From Cerrena zonata (lineage: Eukaryota; Basidiomycota; Agaricomycetes; Polyporales; Cerrenaceae), in assembly GCA_038087015.1 (NCBI GenBank), contig JASBNA010000006.1, positions 744,001 to 808,000 on the forward strand: a DNA stretch of 64,000 bases. Reading direction: 5' to 3'. The translations under genes were made by a program, and so were the position numbers. Under the pieces are notes generated by a model that had not been told where the DNA came from, did not search any database, and saw only the letters and a list, made by a program, of their open reading frames with translations. Every line of letters begins with the position of its first letter. The stretch's first letter is position 1. Shown one piece after another: positions 47,901 to 57,686 of the stretch.

Positions 47901-48012
47901 GAATAGGTCTCGCAGTGTCGAAACGTTTCGGAGATGTGTTCTTCAGTCCATAGGTGACTGTTTTGCTCAGTGACACCGCCGAGGACAAGCGTCGGCGAAA
48001 GACAGAATACAT
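44958..48012 (-). CDS. MGM1: Mitochondrial dynamin-like GTPase Mgm1/OPA1
   Basis: Inner-membrane fusion and cristae GTPase. Six exons: 48012-47697, 47643-47139, 47089-45546, 45494-45295, 45235-45107 and 45050-44958, introns of 49-59 nt, all in phase, 928 aa. The N terminus is an Arg/Ser-rich presequence followed by a Gly/Ala membrane segment ([19 protein letters not shown]). The GTPase domain shows P-loop [16 protein letters not shown], switch [22 protein letters not shown] in [10 protein letters not shown] and TKMD. The dynamin stalk and C-terminal effector region follow, closing with [20 protein letters not shown] Ser/Asp-rich stretch between the membrane anchor and GTPase domain would be the place for processing into long and short forms. 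It is divergent from the aldolase gene, with 304 nt between the start codons. Confidence 0.96.
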
Positions 48013-48316
48013 AAGCGTGTCTTGAAGGTGATAAAGGGAGCGGGCAACCTCGAAAGGTCACAAACTTGGGTGCATGAATTCAGAAGCAATTGAATCGTCG
48101 AGACTACACGGCTGCACGCGAAAGTGCAACGGCATTTCGCAGGAGACGGGGCGGAGTTTCAAATAATTAGTAACAGAAATCTAGAGCCCATAAATTAGGG
48201 TCCCGATCACAATCGATCTTTCCGTCTCGCTTGACTCGGACACCAAGTGGACAGTGTATTCGCTAAACATTTCTACCACCTCACAAAGTACACAACTGTC
48301 TCCGAAATTAAACGGG

Positions 48317-49359
48317 ATGCCATCTGTACCACCACCCTCAGGAGTCTACGTTCCCGCCGTGCTCTTCTTCGATCAAAATGAAGAGTTTGATGAGGTAGCG
48401 ATCATTGCTCATGTCCTGCGTCTCGCCCAAGTACGCCGAGTGTTTCTCTAGAAAAGTCTAGATAGATCTGATTGGTAGATCCCGCGAATAGGGTGGCGTT
48501 ACTGGCATCTTAGTTCAAGGTAGCAATGGCGAAGCTCAGCATCTTTCTCATGATGAACGCAAACACGCCATTGCTCTCACGAGGCAGACTTTGGATGCCA
48601 ATGGGTTCCAAAACGTTCTGGTGATCGCCGGGACTGGAGCTCAGTCAACCAAAGAGACCAAGAAGCTTTGTGTGGATGCAAAGGAAGCCGGAGCTACACA
48701 TGTACTTGTCCTGACCCCTTCCGTCTGGCCGCCCCAGATGACCAAGGCAAACATCATTCGATTCCACCAAGAGGTTCGTAGATTCCGTTCGTCATATACT
48801 CAGCCCGATGATTGGACGTGTTATTGTGTAGGTCGCAGATGCTTCCCCAATTCCTACTATGATTTACAATTTCCCAACGGTGACGGCTGGTATCGACCTC
48901 GACTCCGACACGATCGCGACCTTGGCTGCCCATCCCAACATCGTCGGGACCAAGCTATCCTGCGGAAATATTGGGAAATTACAACGCCTCACATCTTCCG
49001 TCCCAGCATCCGAATTCGCGACGTTCCCCGGAAAGTCTGATGTCTTCCTCCAAGGCCTCATCTCCGGCAGCGCAGGAGTAATCGGGGCACTCCCCAATGT
49101 CGCACCCAAAGCACACTTGCAATTGATCAAGTTGTACAAAGAGGGCAAGTTGGAAGAAGCTGCTAAGCTTCAGGCATTGCTTGGTCATGCTGACTGGCAA
49201 TTGGGGAAAGTGGGAAGCATTGCGGGGATCAAGGCGGTTGTGGCTAAGCACTTTGGTTATGGCCAGACGTTCGTTCGGGGTCCGTTGGGCGCTGTTGAGT
49301 TGCAAGGGTTTGCCATCGACAAGTTGGAGGAGCTGATTGCACTCGAGAAGTCTTTGTAG
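48317..49359 (+). CDS. DapA-family aldolase (dihydrodipicolinate synthase-like)
   Basis: Three exons: 48317-48430, 48492-48773 and 48832-49359, with introns of 61 and 58 nt, giving 307 aa, the normal size of a class I aldolase TIM barrel. Signatures: PPSGVYVPAVLFF at the start, GILVQGSNGEAQHLSHDER, the catalytic Tyr in MIYNFPTVTAG, and the Schiff-base Lys in IVGTKLSCGN. In fungi this group includes 2-keto-3-deoxy-acid aldolases such as the L-threo-3-deoxy-hexulosonate aldolase of galacturonate breakdown, and 4-hydroxy-2-oxoglutarate aldolases. Lysine synthesis by the DapA route is not expected, as fungi use the aminoadipate pathway. The exact substrate is not determinable. I start at ATG 48317 because the upstream in-frame ATG adds a Ser/Thr-rich leader unlike the family. 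Confidence 0.92.
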
Positions 49360-49430
49360 AGTGATCAAATTATTGTGTAAGTATGCGGTATATAAATGAA
49401 CAATTGTACAATACATACCTATGATGGGAA

Positions 49431-50045
49431 TTAAGAACCCATTTGAACGTCCTGGCCTGCAGGTTCAGAAGGAGCATTTTCCGAGCTACGCATACTGAGA
49501 AGCTCGTCTAGTAGTTCTGCAACCTTCTCTTTTGTTTCAGCCTTTTCTGCTTCGAGGGTCCTATGTTCGACGTCTCTCCTATTGGCGATTTGAGACTCAT
49601 CAGAAAGCAGAAGCAACAGCTTCATTGAATGAATGATCGACAAGAGCGAATTCGCCGAACGGATCTGTTTGTAAGGTATCTATTAGGTATGTCCACATTG
49701 AGTATAGAGAGATAAAATTATACCATCGACTCTGCTCTGCATTCAGCTTGAAATGCCTCCTGCGCGACTCTAAACTTGTCTTTGTCGCCAATCTGCACAA
49801 AAGGATTAGTCTACAGGAGGAATCACCCAATCATGATCACATACCGAGGCCAAGCTCACAAGGTCAACCATCCCGTCTACCAACGTATCAACCTCAACAT
49901 CGACCTTTTTGTTCCACTCTTCCTCGATAGCATCCAAGTACTCATCAGAACTCTGGTCGATTGTCGGTTGGTTGCTTCGGGAGAGTAGACTCGCGGTAGG
50001 TAGAGCTGCACGTCTCGATACATCTGTTTGGGGTACGTCGGACAT
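49431..50045 (-). CDS. MED22: Mediator complex subunit 22 (Srb6)
   Basis: Three exons: 50045-49845, 49792-49724 and 49664-49431, with introns of 52 and 59 nt, giving 167 aa. It contains the Med22/Surf5 signature: SDEYLDAIEEEWNKKVDVEV, DTLVDGMVDLVSLAS|IGDKDKF, AQEAFQAECRAESM, then SANSLLSIIHSMKLLLLLSD. The C-terminal 60 residues form a likely coiled coil (EAEKAETKEKVAELLDELL). Med22 is a head-module subunit of Mediator, which links activators to RNA polymerase II. It lies tail to tail with the aldolase gene, only 71 nt separating the stops. Confidence 0.93.
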
Positions 50046-50371
50046 ATTAGTTATAGAATGGTTTCTCGGAAATAGAAAGTGGTGTGTAGAAGTTCAACTT
50101 GAGGGAGGTCGAGACCTGCGCGGTGTTCCATTCAATCCTTTGAACGTGACGGTTTGGCGCTGATCATTCTGATCGATCATTAGCGGACGAAATTCAAATT
50201 CAATCTCTTGCCGTTGAAGTCAGCTATATTTACATCCGAGGCAAGCCAACAGTATCTTTCGAAACAGAGAATAAGTATTCTCTTCATGTAAGTTATCTGT
50301 ACAATATCACTGTTAACTACGCTTCGATCCCTCACTCTCTTTCGAATCTCCAATTCCAAGTCCACCTATTT

Positions 50372-52337
50372 TAGCAAGATCCTTTCTTGAACGTATACGT
50401 GGTAATACTCATCGGAGCAAGAGGGAGCTGGAAAGTTCCTCCGCTATTTGTTGCCTTCGCAATGCTAGCAAAGTCTTCAGAGGCAGAAGTACGTACGCCC
50501 GCTGTAGCACAAACAGTCTCGGGGAAGGTGAGTGGGAGAGTGGATGCCGAATTGGTGGGGTTTGTGGAGATGATGAAGTAGTTGTTTTGGGAGGAAACCG
50601 CTAGAGTAAAGTTGTTGGCACCAGTTCCGGTGATGGGGCGTCGTTGACTTCCGGCTAGAGAAGAATTGCGTGAGCAGATATAACAAGTTATGGGTTAGAA
50701 CGACCGACGTTTAATGAAGTTTCCGAAATGTTTGAACGTCCAGAAGTGCTTAGTGAGATCTAAGAAGCATCTGAGTTTTGCCTCCAGATGAGATATAAAA
50801 TGGACATACAGAGGGCATGGTTGCCATTTGAAGCATAGTCAGGGTCATAGTAAATGACACCATCCTAAACATTACCGTTTATGAGAAGAAGAATTGATCA
50901 GGAGTTCTATGACTTACGTTCCATCCGTTGGAATTTGCAGTGGTTACGCAGTTCGAGTTGCTCAAAGGAGAACAGCCAATACCTGTGTAGTCTGATTTAG
51001 CGGAGTAAGGGGCACATAATGAGTGATAAAGGCATTACCACTAGAAAGCAACGTCCAGAACTATTCCATAGTTAGTAACTTTGCCTCATAAGGGTGGAGA
51101 GATGTAAACACACGTCATAATGAGGTTCTCCAGCAACCAAAAAGCTCTGGTACAACATCGTCGTCCACATCAAACCATTGGTAATTCTATCATAGTGTTA
51201 TATTTATCTCAGCAACACTTGTCGAAGCCATTTGAGCACGTACGTCGGGTCATATCCTCCGGACCATCCTCGTCCAGTACCATCAGCGTTCCCAAGAGAA
51301 CAGCAAATTTCCTACGATAAATACAAATAGATCCACAATAAGGACTCGGTAACTGGCACTATACGACGGAGCAACTCACCGACATCCGAGTTGTTAGATT
51401 GGGATAGTTTGATTTGACGAAAGAAATATAGGAAGCGTATGTGGCGTCCGATGGGAAATCATAGGTGTGGTGAACCAAGAATGCCACTTTATCTACGACT
51501 TGAGGTAACCAGGTTGCGTATTCGTTCCTGGCCGAGCTCAGAGAGTTGGATTCATCGGCAAGAATTCCAACTCTACCCTGAAGACCACGAGAAGAGAGAG
51601 CGTTCCAGAGGCCGTTGATTACTTCTGCGCGTCTGAAAAAAATCCTTAACCAACGATGGAAGCGAGGGTGAAAGGGTTGACTTACTGAGATGCTGGCACG
51701 TACATGCCTTCTTGTCCACAGGGCGAGGGACCGAAACCGCTATCGGGTTCGTTCATGGGCGATACATAGTTGAGAGGGATCCCTTCGTTGATGAAGTGTT
51801 GCAGAACATCTGCCAAAAAGGTTCCGTACGCGTTTCCGCTGCCTGCAATACAGTATGTCAGTACCAATTTTCGAGAAGGTCTGGTGTTTGCTACTCACCG
51901 GTAACAAATTGACTGTTGCAACTAGTCTTATCCTTGGTAAGTGGAGCGGGGGCGCTGTTTGCGAACATCGTCAACCCAGGCACGCCATGTTGCGCGGCCT
52001 GTCTGAGGAAATAAACACCTTGCGCATCAGCGTTCCAGTTATAGGTCCCGGGTCCAGTATAGAACGTCTGCGGGGCACGAACGGGGTTAGATACATTGAC
52101 ACCCCCGGCACCGACGTTCCATCTGTAGCTTGTAAGCCCGAGGCCGCTGTCGGAGAACAGAAGGTTGGACACATTTTGTCGAACGGAATCAGGGAAATTA
52201 TAGAGATCATAAGGCCACCATGCTCCGGAGCCCCCGATACCAGTGAATGTCTGAGCCGGAGTAGAAGATACCTGAGCCCCCAAAGCTGGGGACAGAATAG
52301 CAAGCGTTGCAAAAGCTGAGAGTACTAGAAATCCCAT
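50372..52337 (-). CDS. Secreted GH30-type glycoside hydrolase (endo-1,6-galactanase-like)
   Basis: Minus-strand gene of about ten exons from ATG 52337 to TAA at 50374-50372. It begins with a signal peptide (MGFLVLSAFATLAILSPALG), then FTGIGGSGAWWPYDLYNFP and LGLTSYRWNVGAGG, typical of the GH30/endo-beta-1,6-galactanase group of clan GH-A. The acid/base is visible in YVSPMNEPD, and the nucleophile in the later EICCSLGN exon. Exon 1 is 52337-51899 and exon 2 51842-51686. After the barrel, the side beta-domain ends KHFWTFKHFGNFI, ITGTGANNFTLAVSS and MSITTYTFKKGSC. Expected to cut beta-1,6-linked galactan or a related glucan outside the cell. Several middle exons are under 90 nt. The exact substrate is inferred from family resemblance only. 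Confidence 0.9.
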
Positions 52338-53123
52338 GGTCCACTAGATCCCGGAGGAATGACGTCCATGGGTGCTATCGCTGGTATTTATACCAGTAGT
52401 TCTCCAGGTATCCCGACATTGGAATTTCAGCACATTTTCCCGAATATCCATGACCAGCGAGGGCGGGCCGAATTCTCCCCATTATCGTCAGGCGAACAAA
52501 AGCATTCGATAACTGGTTGTTAGCACAAGGTATCTCCAGGCACTGTCCGGCTCGTTGAACCTGATGATGTTGATTCGCCGTTCTGGAGCGAAAAGAGCCC
52601 ATATGCTTTGGCTCCTAAGGGTGCGACGAAGATCTTCGGATGATGATATGAATGGTAGAAGCACAGGAAGGAAGAAGTTGGAGCCTCACGTGGACAACTA
52701 TTGATATTATTTATGCGGTGCGGTCTGCGCCATTCTCAGGCTCAATCGCAGTTTATAGACGGAGGACGGGAGATGTTTGATTCCTGACTACTAGTAGGCA
52801 TATACTTGCGTATACCTAGGTAGATCGCCACCAAGAATGTCGGGGACAACTTGAAGAACGACGCGACGCGTTGCGTGAGATACTACACGTGATGGGAAGA
52901 CTCGGCCTTCTAGGACCAGCCACCGGGACCTCTTCGTGAACGTCTCGAGTTTACTGGATTATAGAGACCTTAGTCGATACATAATATACAGTGTCTATGA
53001 GAAGTTCTTTGAACTTCCCAGTGTCATATAGTACGTATCATGCACATCGTCAAGCACTCCCCCGTAGCAACGTGACACTCGCACGCCCAACAGCTAATTC
53101 ATAATCATGTAAACTTCCACAGG
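52338..53123. other. Divergent intergenic region
   Basis: The 786 nt between the GH30 gene and the RAD51D-like gene hold the TATA box noted above and otherwise no recognised feature. Confidence 0.4.
52385..52392 (-). promoter_or_regulatory. TATA box of the GH30 gene
   Basis: The minus strand reads GTATAAATACC, about 48-55 nt before the start codon at 52337; it also forms a short palindrome (CTGGTATTTATACCAG). Confidence 0.55.
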
Positions 53124-54482
53124 ATGCTTCTACGGCATATTTTGACTCCTCTTCCCGATAATGTCCTCGATTCGTTAGAGGACGTTGGAATAAAAACTGA
53201 CGAAGAATTGCTCTTCGGGGATATGATCGAAATATGGCAGAAACTTCTTGACGGAAATGTCAGTCTCCAGGAGATCAAGGACGCGAGAACTCTTGTTGCG
53301 TCCCAGCAAGCTGCTCCCATGGTTCGTGGAGACGAGCTACTTAGAGAACAGGTGCATCAACAAGAGACACGCGACAACGCCGCAATTTTCTGCGGTGTAA
53401 AAGCTCTAGATGATCTCGTGGGTGGATTTGGTCAACATCGTCTATTGGAAATTTCTGGTGATAAAGGCTCCGGAAAGACGGTTAGTATACGTCATCTGTC
53501 AAGCCAGAAAACTCAAGACCGAAGAAATGAATTTGATTTAGATGCTTGCATTGCAAGCATGCGTCCAGCATCTCGCTGGGTTTCCTGGCTCGGGCACGGT
53601 ATGGATCGACACAACGGGCGACTTTTCCATCGATACAGTCCCTCCTGGCATGCTTTCCGGCGAGAACGCGGTCAGTTAAGCGTATCAATTTTTGTTTCAC
53701 CTTGCGTAGCTGCTGAACCAATCCTTTCAGAATAATATATCTACTATCTTGGAACGATTACAAGTTTCTCTTGCCTTCGACTTGGATGCACTACAGGAAA
53801 TCCTCGAGGCACTGCAGGATTCTCTGAATGTAGGCACCATTCTACTAAATTCAAATTTCTGCACATATCGAAACTATCCTTTATAGATAGAGCCAAATCT
53901 ACGTTGCATCGTTATCGATAATGTGACTTCGTTGATCCGACCTATACTGAGCATTACATCATCACAAGGTGTGTAGATGAAGAAAAATTGTAATCATAAT
54001 GCAGCTCATCACATACTTCTCCAGGCCATTCTGTCATGGTGTCCCTGATGCGTCAATTACATTTATTTGCAGAAGCTTACTCTCTCACAATTATCGTGGG
54101 TACATCATCGCGTAGTATACGATACAAGCAGCTCACACGTGGATATTCGGCACTAGGTCATCAATTCAACTAGTATGGCCAATCCTCGGAATATGGACTC
54201 TCGGTTTGAGTTCACAAATCGTAAACCCGCCCTGGGTCCATCATTCACGTACATGACGGACGCCACCATTTGGTTGAGTAAAGCGGACCACCCTCATCCC
54301 CAGCCATCCAGCACAAGCGGTGATGTCCATACTGCTGAAATTCTGCGGTCCCGTTTCACTGTGCGTATTCGAATGTATTATGGTTCACAGAAGTTCGACT
54401 CATGTATCTTCAGCCTTCAAAAACTTGGTGTCCATTCAGGATATGTGAAGGAGCTTTGCGCCCGTTTGAAGTGTTGGAATGA
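53124..54482 (+). CDS. RAD51-family recombinase paralogue, RAD51D-like
   Basis: Seven exons: 53124-53480, 53542-53670, 53731-53829, 53887-53968, 54025-54095, 54157-54360 and 54414-54482, all in phase, 336 aa. The N terminus is a short helix-rich region (LLRHILTPLPDNVLDSLEDV), followed by the RecA core: DDLVGGFGQHRLLEISGDKG with Walker A GDKGSGKT, VWIDTTGDFS, Walker B-like LRCIVIDNVTSLI, and the C-terminal KPALGPSFTYMTDATIWL and PSKTWCPFRI strands. Length, the GGFGxxxxxEISG style of the P-loop approach and the KPALG block fit RAD51D-type paralogues, which assist RAD51 filament formation in homologous recombination. The assignment among paralogues is inferred; XRCC2- or Rad57-like remains possible. 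The ATG at 54175 begins only an internal part of exon 6. Confidence 0.85.
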
Positions 54483-54847
54483 ATCTGGTCAAGTCATGCA
54501 TCAATGTTATTCAATACAAATGCTAGGCTTAGAAGTATTAAGGTTCGCGTTCGGGCAGGAGCTTCGCCTAATATCCGTCGCCCGCAATGACTCGACTGAT
54601 GTGATAGAGTTATCCTTGATATGCAATGACATAAATTCCCAAGATACATTGTCTATGGTTGGATATTAGTAAGGTAAGAGAATAGGTATGTCTTGCTAAT
54701 ATACCATATATCGGGACTTCCGTCAGCTTCAGCACGCCATCTCAGGTGGAAAATCCCTCATCGGAGTCCTTTAAATAGGTGCGCTCCCGCGCCCAGTGTA
54801 CGTTCCTCAGGAGATACCTCTAAACACCGCTGTATCATTTGTCCTTC

Positions 54848-55783
54848 ATGTCGCACACTGACGTTATTACCACTGCGCTCTTCTACTTGCGTCTACCTGA
54901 GGACGGCTCAAAGCCATACTCGAGTGTCACTGTTGACCCTGTAACGGGTAAACGAGACTCAAATTGGGAGTCCACTCCTCATGCTGTTCAGATCGAGAAT
55001 GTCAGAGGAAAAGAGGACTCTGTTAGCCTCGATACTACTGGATTCTTCTTTGGGAAACACGCAGCAAAGCATACTTCGTTCACAAACGACGACAAAATCA
55101 AGCAGGAATATTACCCAGAGAGCATAGAACTCGTCAAGGAAATTACAGGTGCCCGTCAGGTACACATCTTCGATCACAGTGAGTATTCCGACGAGATCTG
55201 TGCTGTGCCAAAATGCTGACGAGCTGCAAGCTGTTCGACGACGAGATCCCGCAGTGGTTAACGACACTCCTCAGAATCGTCAGCCTGCCTCTCTGGTACA
55301 CGTTGACCAAACCCCCAAAGCGTCTCATAATCGTGTACACTACCATCTCCCGACCGAGGCTCCTGAACTCGTCAAACGTCGATTCCAAATTATCAACCTG
55401 TGGCGTCCCATCCGCGTCCCAGCGCATGATTGGCCATTGGCCTTGTGCGACTATAGGAGCATCGACGTGAAGAAAGACTTGGTTCCTGTTACGCTGAAGT
55501 ATCCTGACAGAGAGGGCGAGACGTTCGGTGTCAATTACAACCCCGACCACAAGTGGAAGTACGTCAAGGGTTTGACCCCGGATGAGTTTATTCTCATCAA
55601 ATGGTAAGCTCCTTCTGTCTCATTTTGACTACTGATGTCTTACACTAGGACAGCTTCGACTCTCAGGACGATAGTAAGACGGCGTTGCTTACGCCCCATA
55701 CTGCGTTTGCTGACCCCACCACTCCTCCTGATTCACCATTACGTGAATCTATCGAGTTGAGGATGCTTGTGTTCTACGATTGA
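54848..55783 (+). CDS. CmcJ/GA4-desaturase/AsaB-like oxygenase family protein
   Basis: Three exons: 54848-55178, 55231-55603 and 55654-55783, with introns of 52 and 50 nt, giving 277 aa. It matches the fungal family variously annotated as GA4 desaturase, CmcJ-like methyltransferase or AsaB hydroxylase/desaturase: an N-terminal FYLRLPEDGSKPY, then RRFQIINLWRPI, the hallmark DWPLALCDYRSI, the KWKYVKGLTPDEFILIKC strand and the end FDSQDD ... TPHTAF ... ESIELRMLVFYD. The family is suspected to be Fe/2-oxoglutarate-type oxygenases and often sits in secondary-metabolite clusters, but no such cluster is visible here. The last acceptor is the CAG at 55651-55653, not the nearer CTAG, because only it restores the conserved KCFDS. 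Confidence 0.9.
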
Positions 55784-56298
55784 TTGGTTTCTGAACGTTC
55801 TCACTGTGTAATTGTCGTTTTTCGCGTCTCTATAGTGTAATGACAACCATGGATTGAATATGGAATTTTTATAGTTGCCTTCTGATTCAACTAACGCCAC
55901 TTTCTCTAAGGGTCGGAGGGCATGCAGCTAAAGTACAAGGTGCATTCCGCGAGTATGAAACCGGACATTATGATAATACACAAGATGACCAAAATAGAGG
56001 TATACTATCGTTACATGGGTCGCGAGTGTCGAAAGCCTTGTGAAGTTGATGTCCGACCAAGTCCATACACTTCCGAGTGTTTTTTCTTAAACGCCGCTCC
56101 ATCATAGAAAGGGTATTTCCAGATTCATGGAATATATTTGTCGTACGACTCAGACCGTGCAGCGGCCTACGGGAGGAAGTTATAGGAGAAGACTAAACCT
56201 GTCGATTTTAGTAACTGCATCGTCTTGCAGATGCATCCCGGACGAGTGACTCAGCTACCTTGAGTGTGTTAAAATTTGAGATTGGTAAATCTCGGATC
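55784..56298. other. Intergenic region between convergent genes
   Basis: About 515 nt between convergent gene ends, AT-rich, with no recognisable feature. Confidence 0.4.
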
Positions 56299-57562
56299 CT
56301 AAACGTGTGAAGTCCACTCAGACACCCTGTCATGCAGCTGTTTCTGTCGTCTTTCCTCTGCTGACCGCCGAAATGCTTGCAGACTCTCCGGAGACATCGC
56401 TGAGTACGGAAGCATGAAAGTCATGTAATCCAATGGGTCGTTGGGGTCCAGCTGACAACCTTCCTCTTTCAATTCGTCTTCGTCTTCTGCCTCTGCATCT
56501 CGCAGCATCTTCTGAAATTCCTGAGAGGCTATCTTACCATTTGGGTAGTATAAATGCTCCCATGGCTTGTCCAGGTCTTCTGTCTTGCAAACACCGAAGC
56601 GTTGGAGGACAACACCACCGTAGAGGACATCAAAGAGGATGTCAGGAGGTCATTGTGATCGATCTTGCGGTGTACGGAGCAGCGAGCCACATGATAGAGT
56701 TCCGAATGGCATGTCTGTTGACGGGACGAAGGCATGTACAATGTATACACCAGCAAATTCTTTAGGAAGAGGGGGGTCAACGTCGGCAAGTTGGACTGCA
56801 AAATTAGGAACCTGCTCTCGCATATTATTAGGACAATACGATAACAAGGCCGTTGAAGACATGACATACCCTCATGAAAGCAGCAAGTACTCTATTAAGG
56901 CAATCGTGAGTTGACGAATACAGGGTCAATCCATTTCGAACATGGTCAACTGAGGGCACAACATCAGTCGAGTGTCGACTCCGTCGCTCCGTTAAGGCTT
57001 TGGTGTACTATTTACAGTTGGGGAAATAAGAATACGACGTGTGGAACTAACTCACTCCGTCTCCTTTCTCGTGTGCTATGAGGTGCGAAGCATGGGAGAT
57101 CAATGAATTGTTCACCACACAACGCCCACTATCCCGACGGAACATATCTTTCCTGAACGTCGGGAAGTGTCGTGCGACCTGGCTAGGACTAGTCATTGAA
57201 CGGGGATTCATGAAGTCAGACTCGAGTAGAAAAACCCGCGCTTGCTCATTTGCATTTTCGTAGTGATAGTAGAAGGTCTTGGACTCCAGCGGAAGTTCTT
57301 CGATATAGATGGGCTCGTCAAGTATATCTTTCTGAGTTGAGAGTCTTCCCTCTGCGCCGAGAACAGCATAGGTGCTGTAGCGTAGCCACATATAAGGTGG
57401 AGCAGACAGGGTGAGTTCTACAAGCTTAGACACAGGGCAGCGGAGCAGATGTTTCCATGTCCAGTTTTCAGGGGCAAGGTCGAGCAGTTTTGCTGAGTCA
57501 CGAAGAACAGTGATAGGGAGGCTAACGTGGATATCTATGTAGGGAGAGATGCTATTCAACAT
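56299..57562 (-). CDS. HNH-type protein of mushrooms, with an in-frame TGA
   Basis: Three exons: 57562-57056, 57007-56870 and 56811-56299, with introns of 48 and 58 nt, 385 codons. The centre carries the HNH-like block FRRDSGRCVVNN ... SHASHLIAHEKGDG|Y, with two His where mushroom HNH-domain proteins have xxCHLIPxxKGD, followed by VDHVRNGLTLYSSTHDCLNR, equivalent to their DxxRNGLxLxxxLHxxF. Such proteins are numerous in Agaricomycetes and mostly uncharacterised. At 56652-56650 a TGA interrupts the frame between TPQDRSQ and PPDILFDVLYGG. The same frame stays open and family-like for 117 more codons, with an acidic stretch and a charged C-terminal helix. The position is probably a tryptophan (WPP) in relatives. 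No intron can remove it. The usual Cys of the CHLI motif is Ser here, so it may be a decayed family member. Confidence 0.8.
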
Positions 57563-57686
57563 GGTCGTTCACGTTTAAGATCCGGGTAGGAGTTCACTCT
57601 GCTCACGACTTGCTATATAGGTAGCGTCTTAGGGAGACTCGAACAGGCTAGCGCTTCCACATCTTCGTTACTTTAACACTCTAGTC

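Noticed and set aside
54175..54669. A 164-codon frame as a separate gene
   Set aside because: It joins part of exon 6 of the RAD51D-like gene with the following intron and 3' UTR; splicing at 54361-54413 gives the family-typical ending instead.
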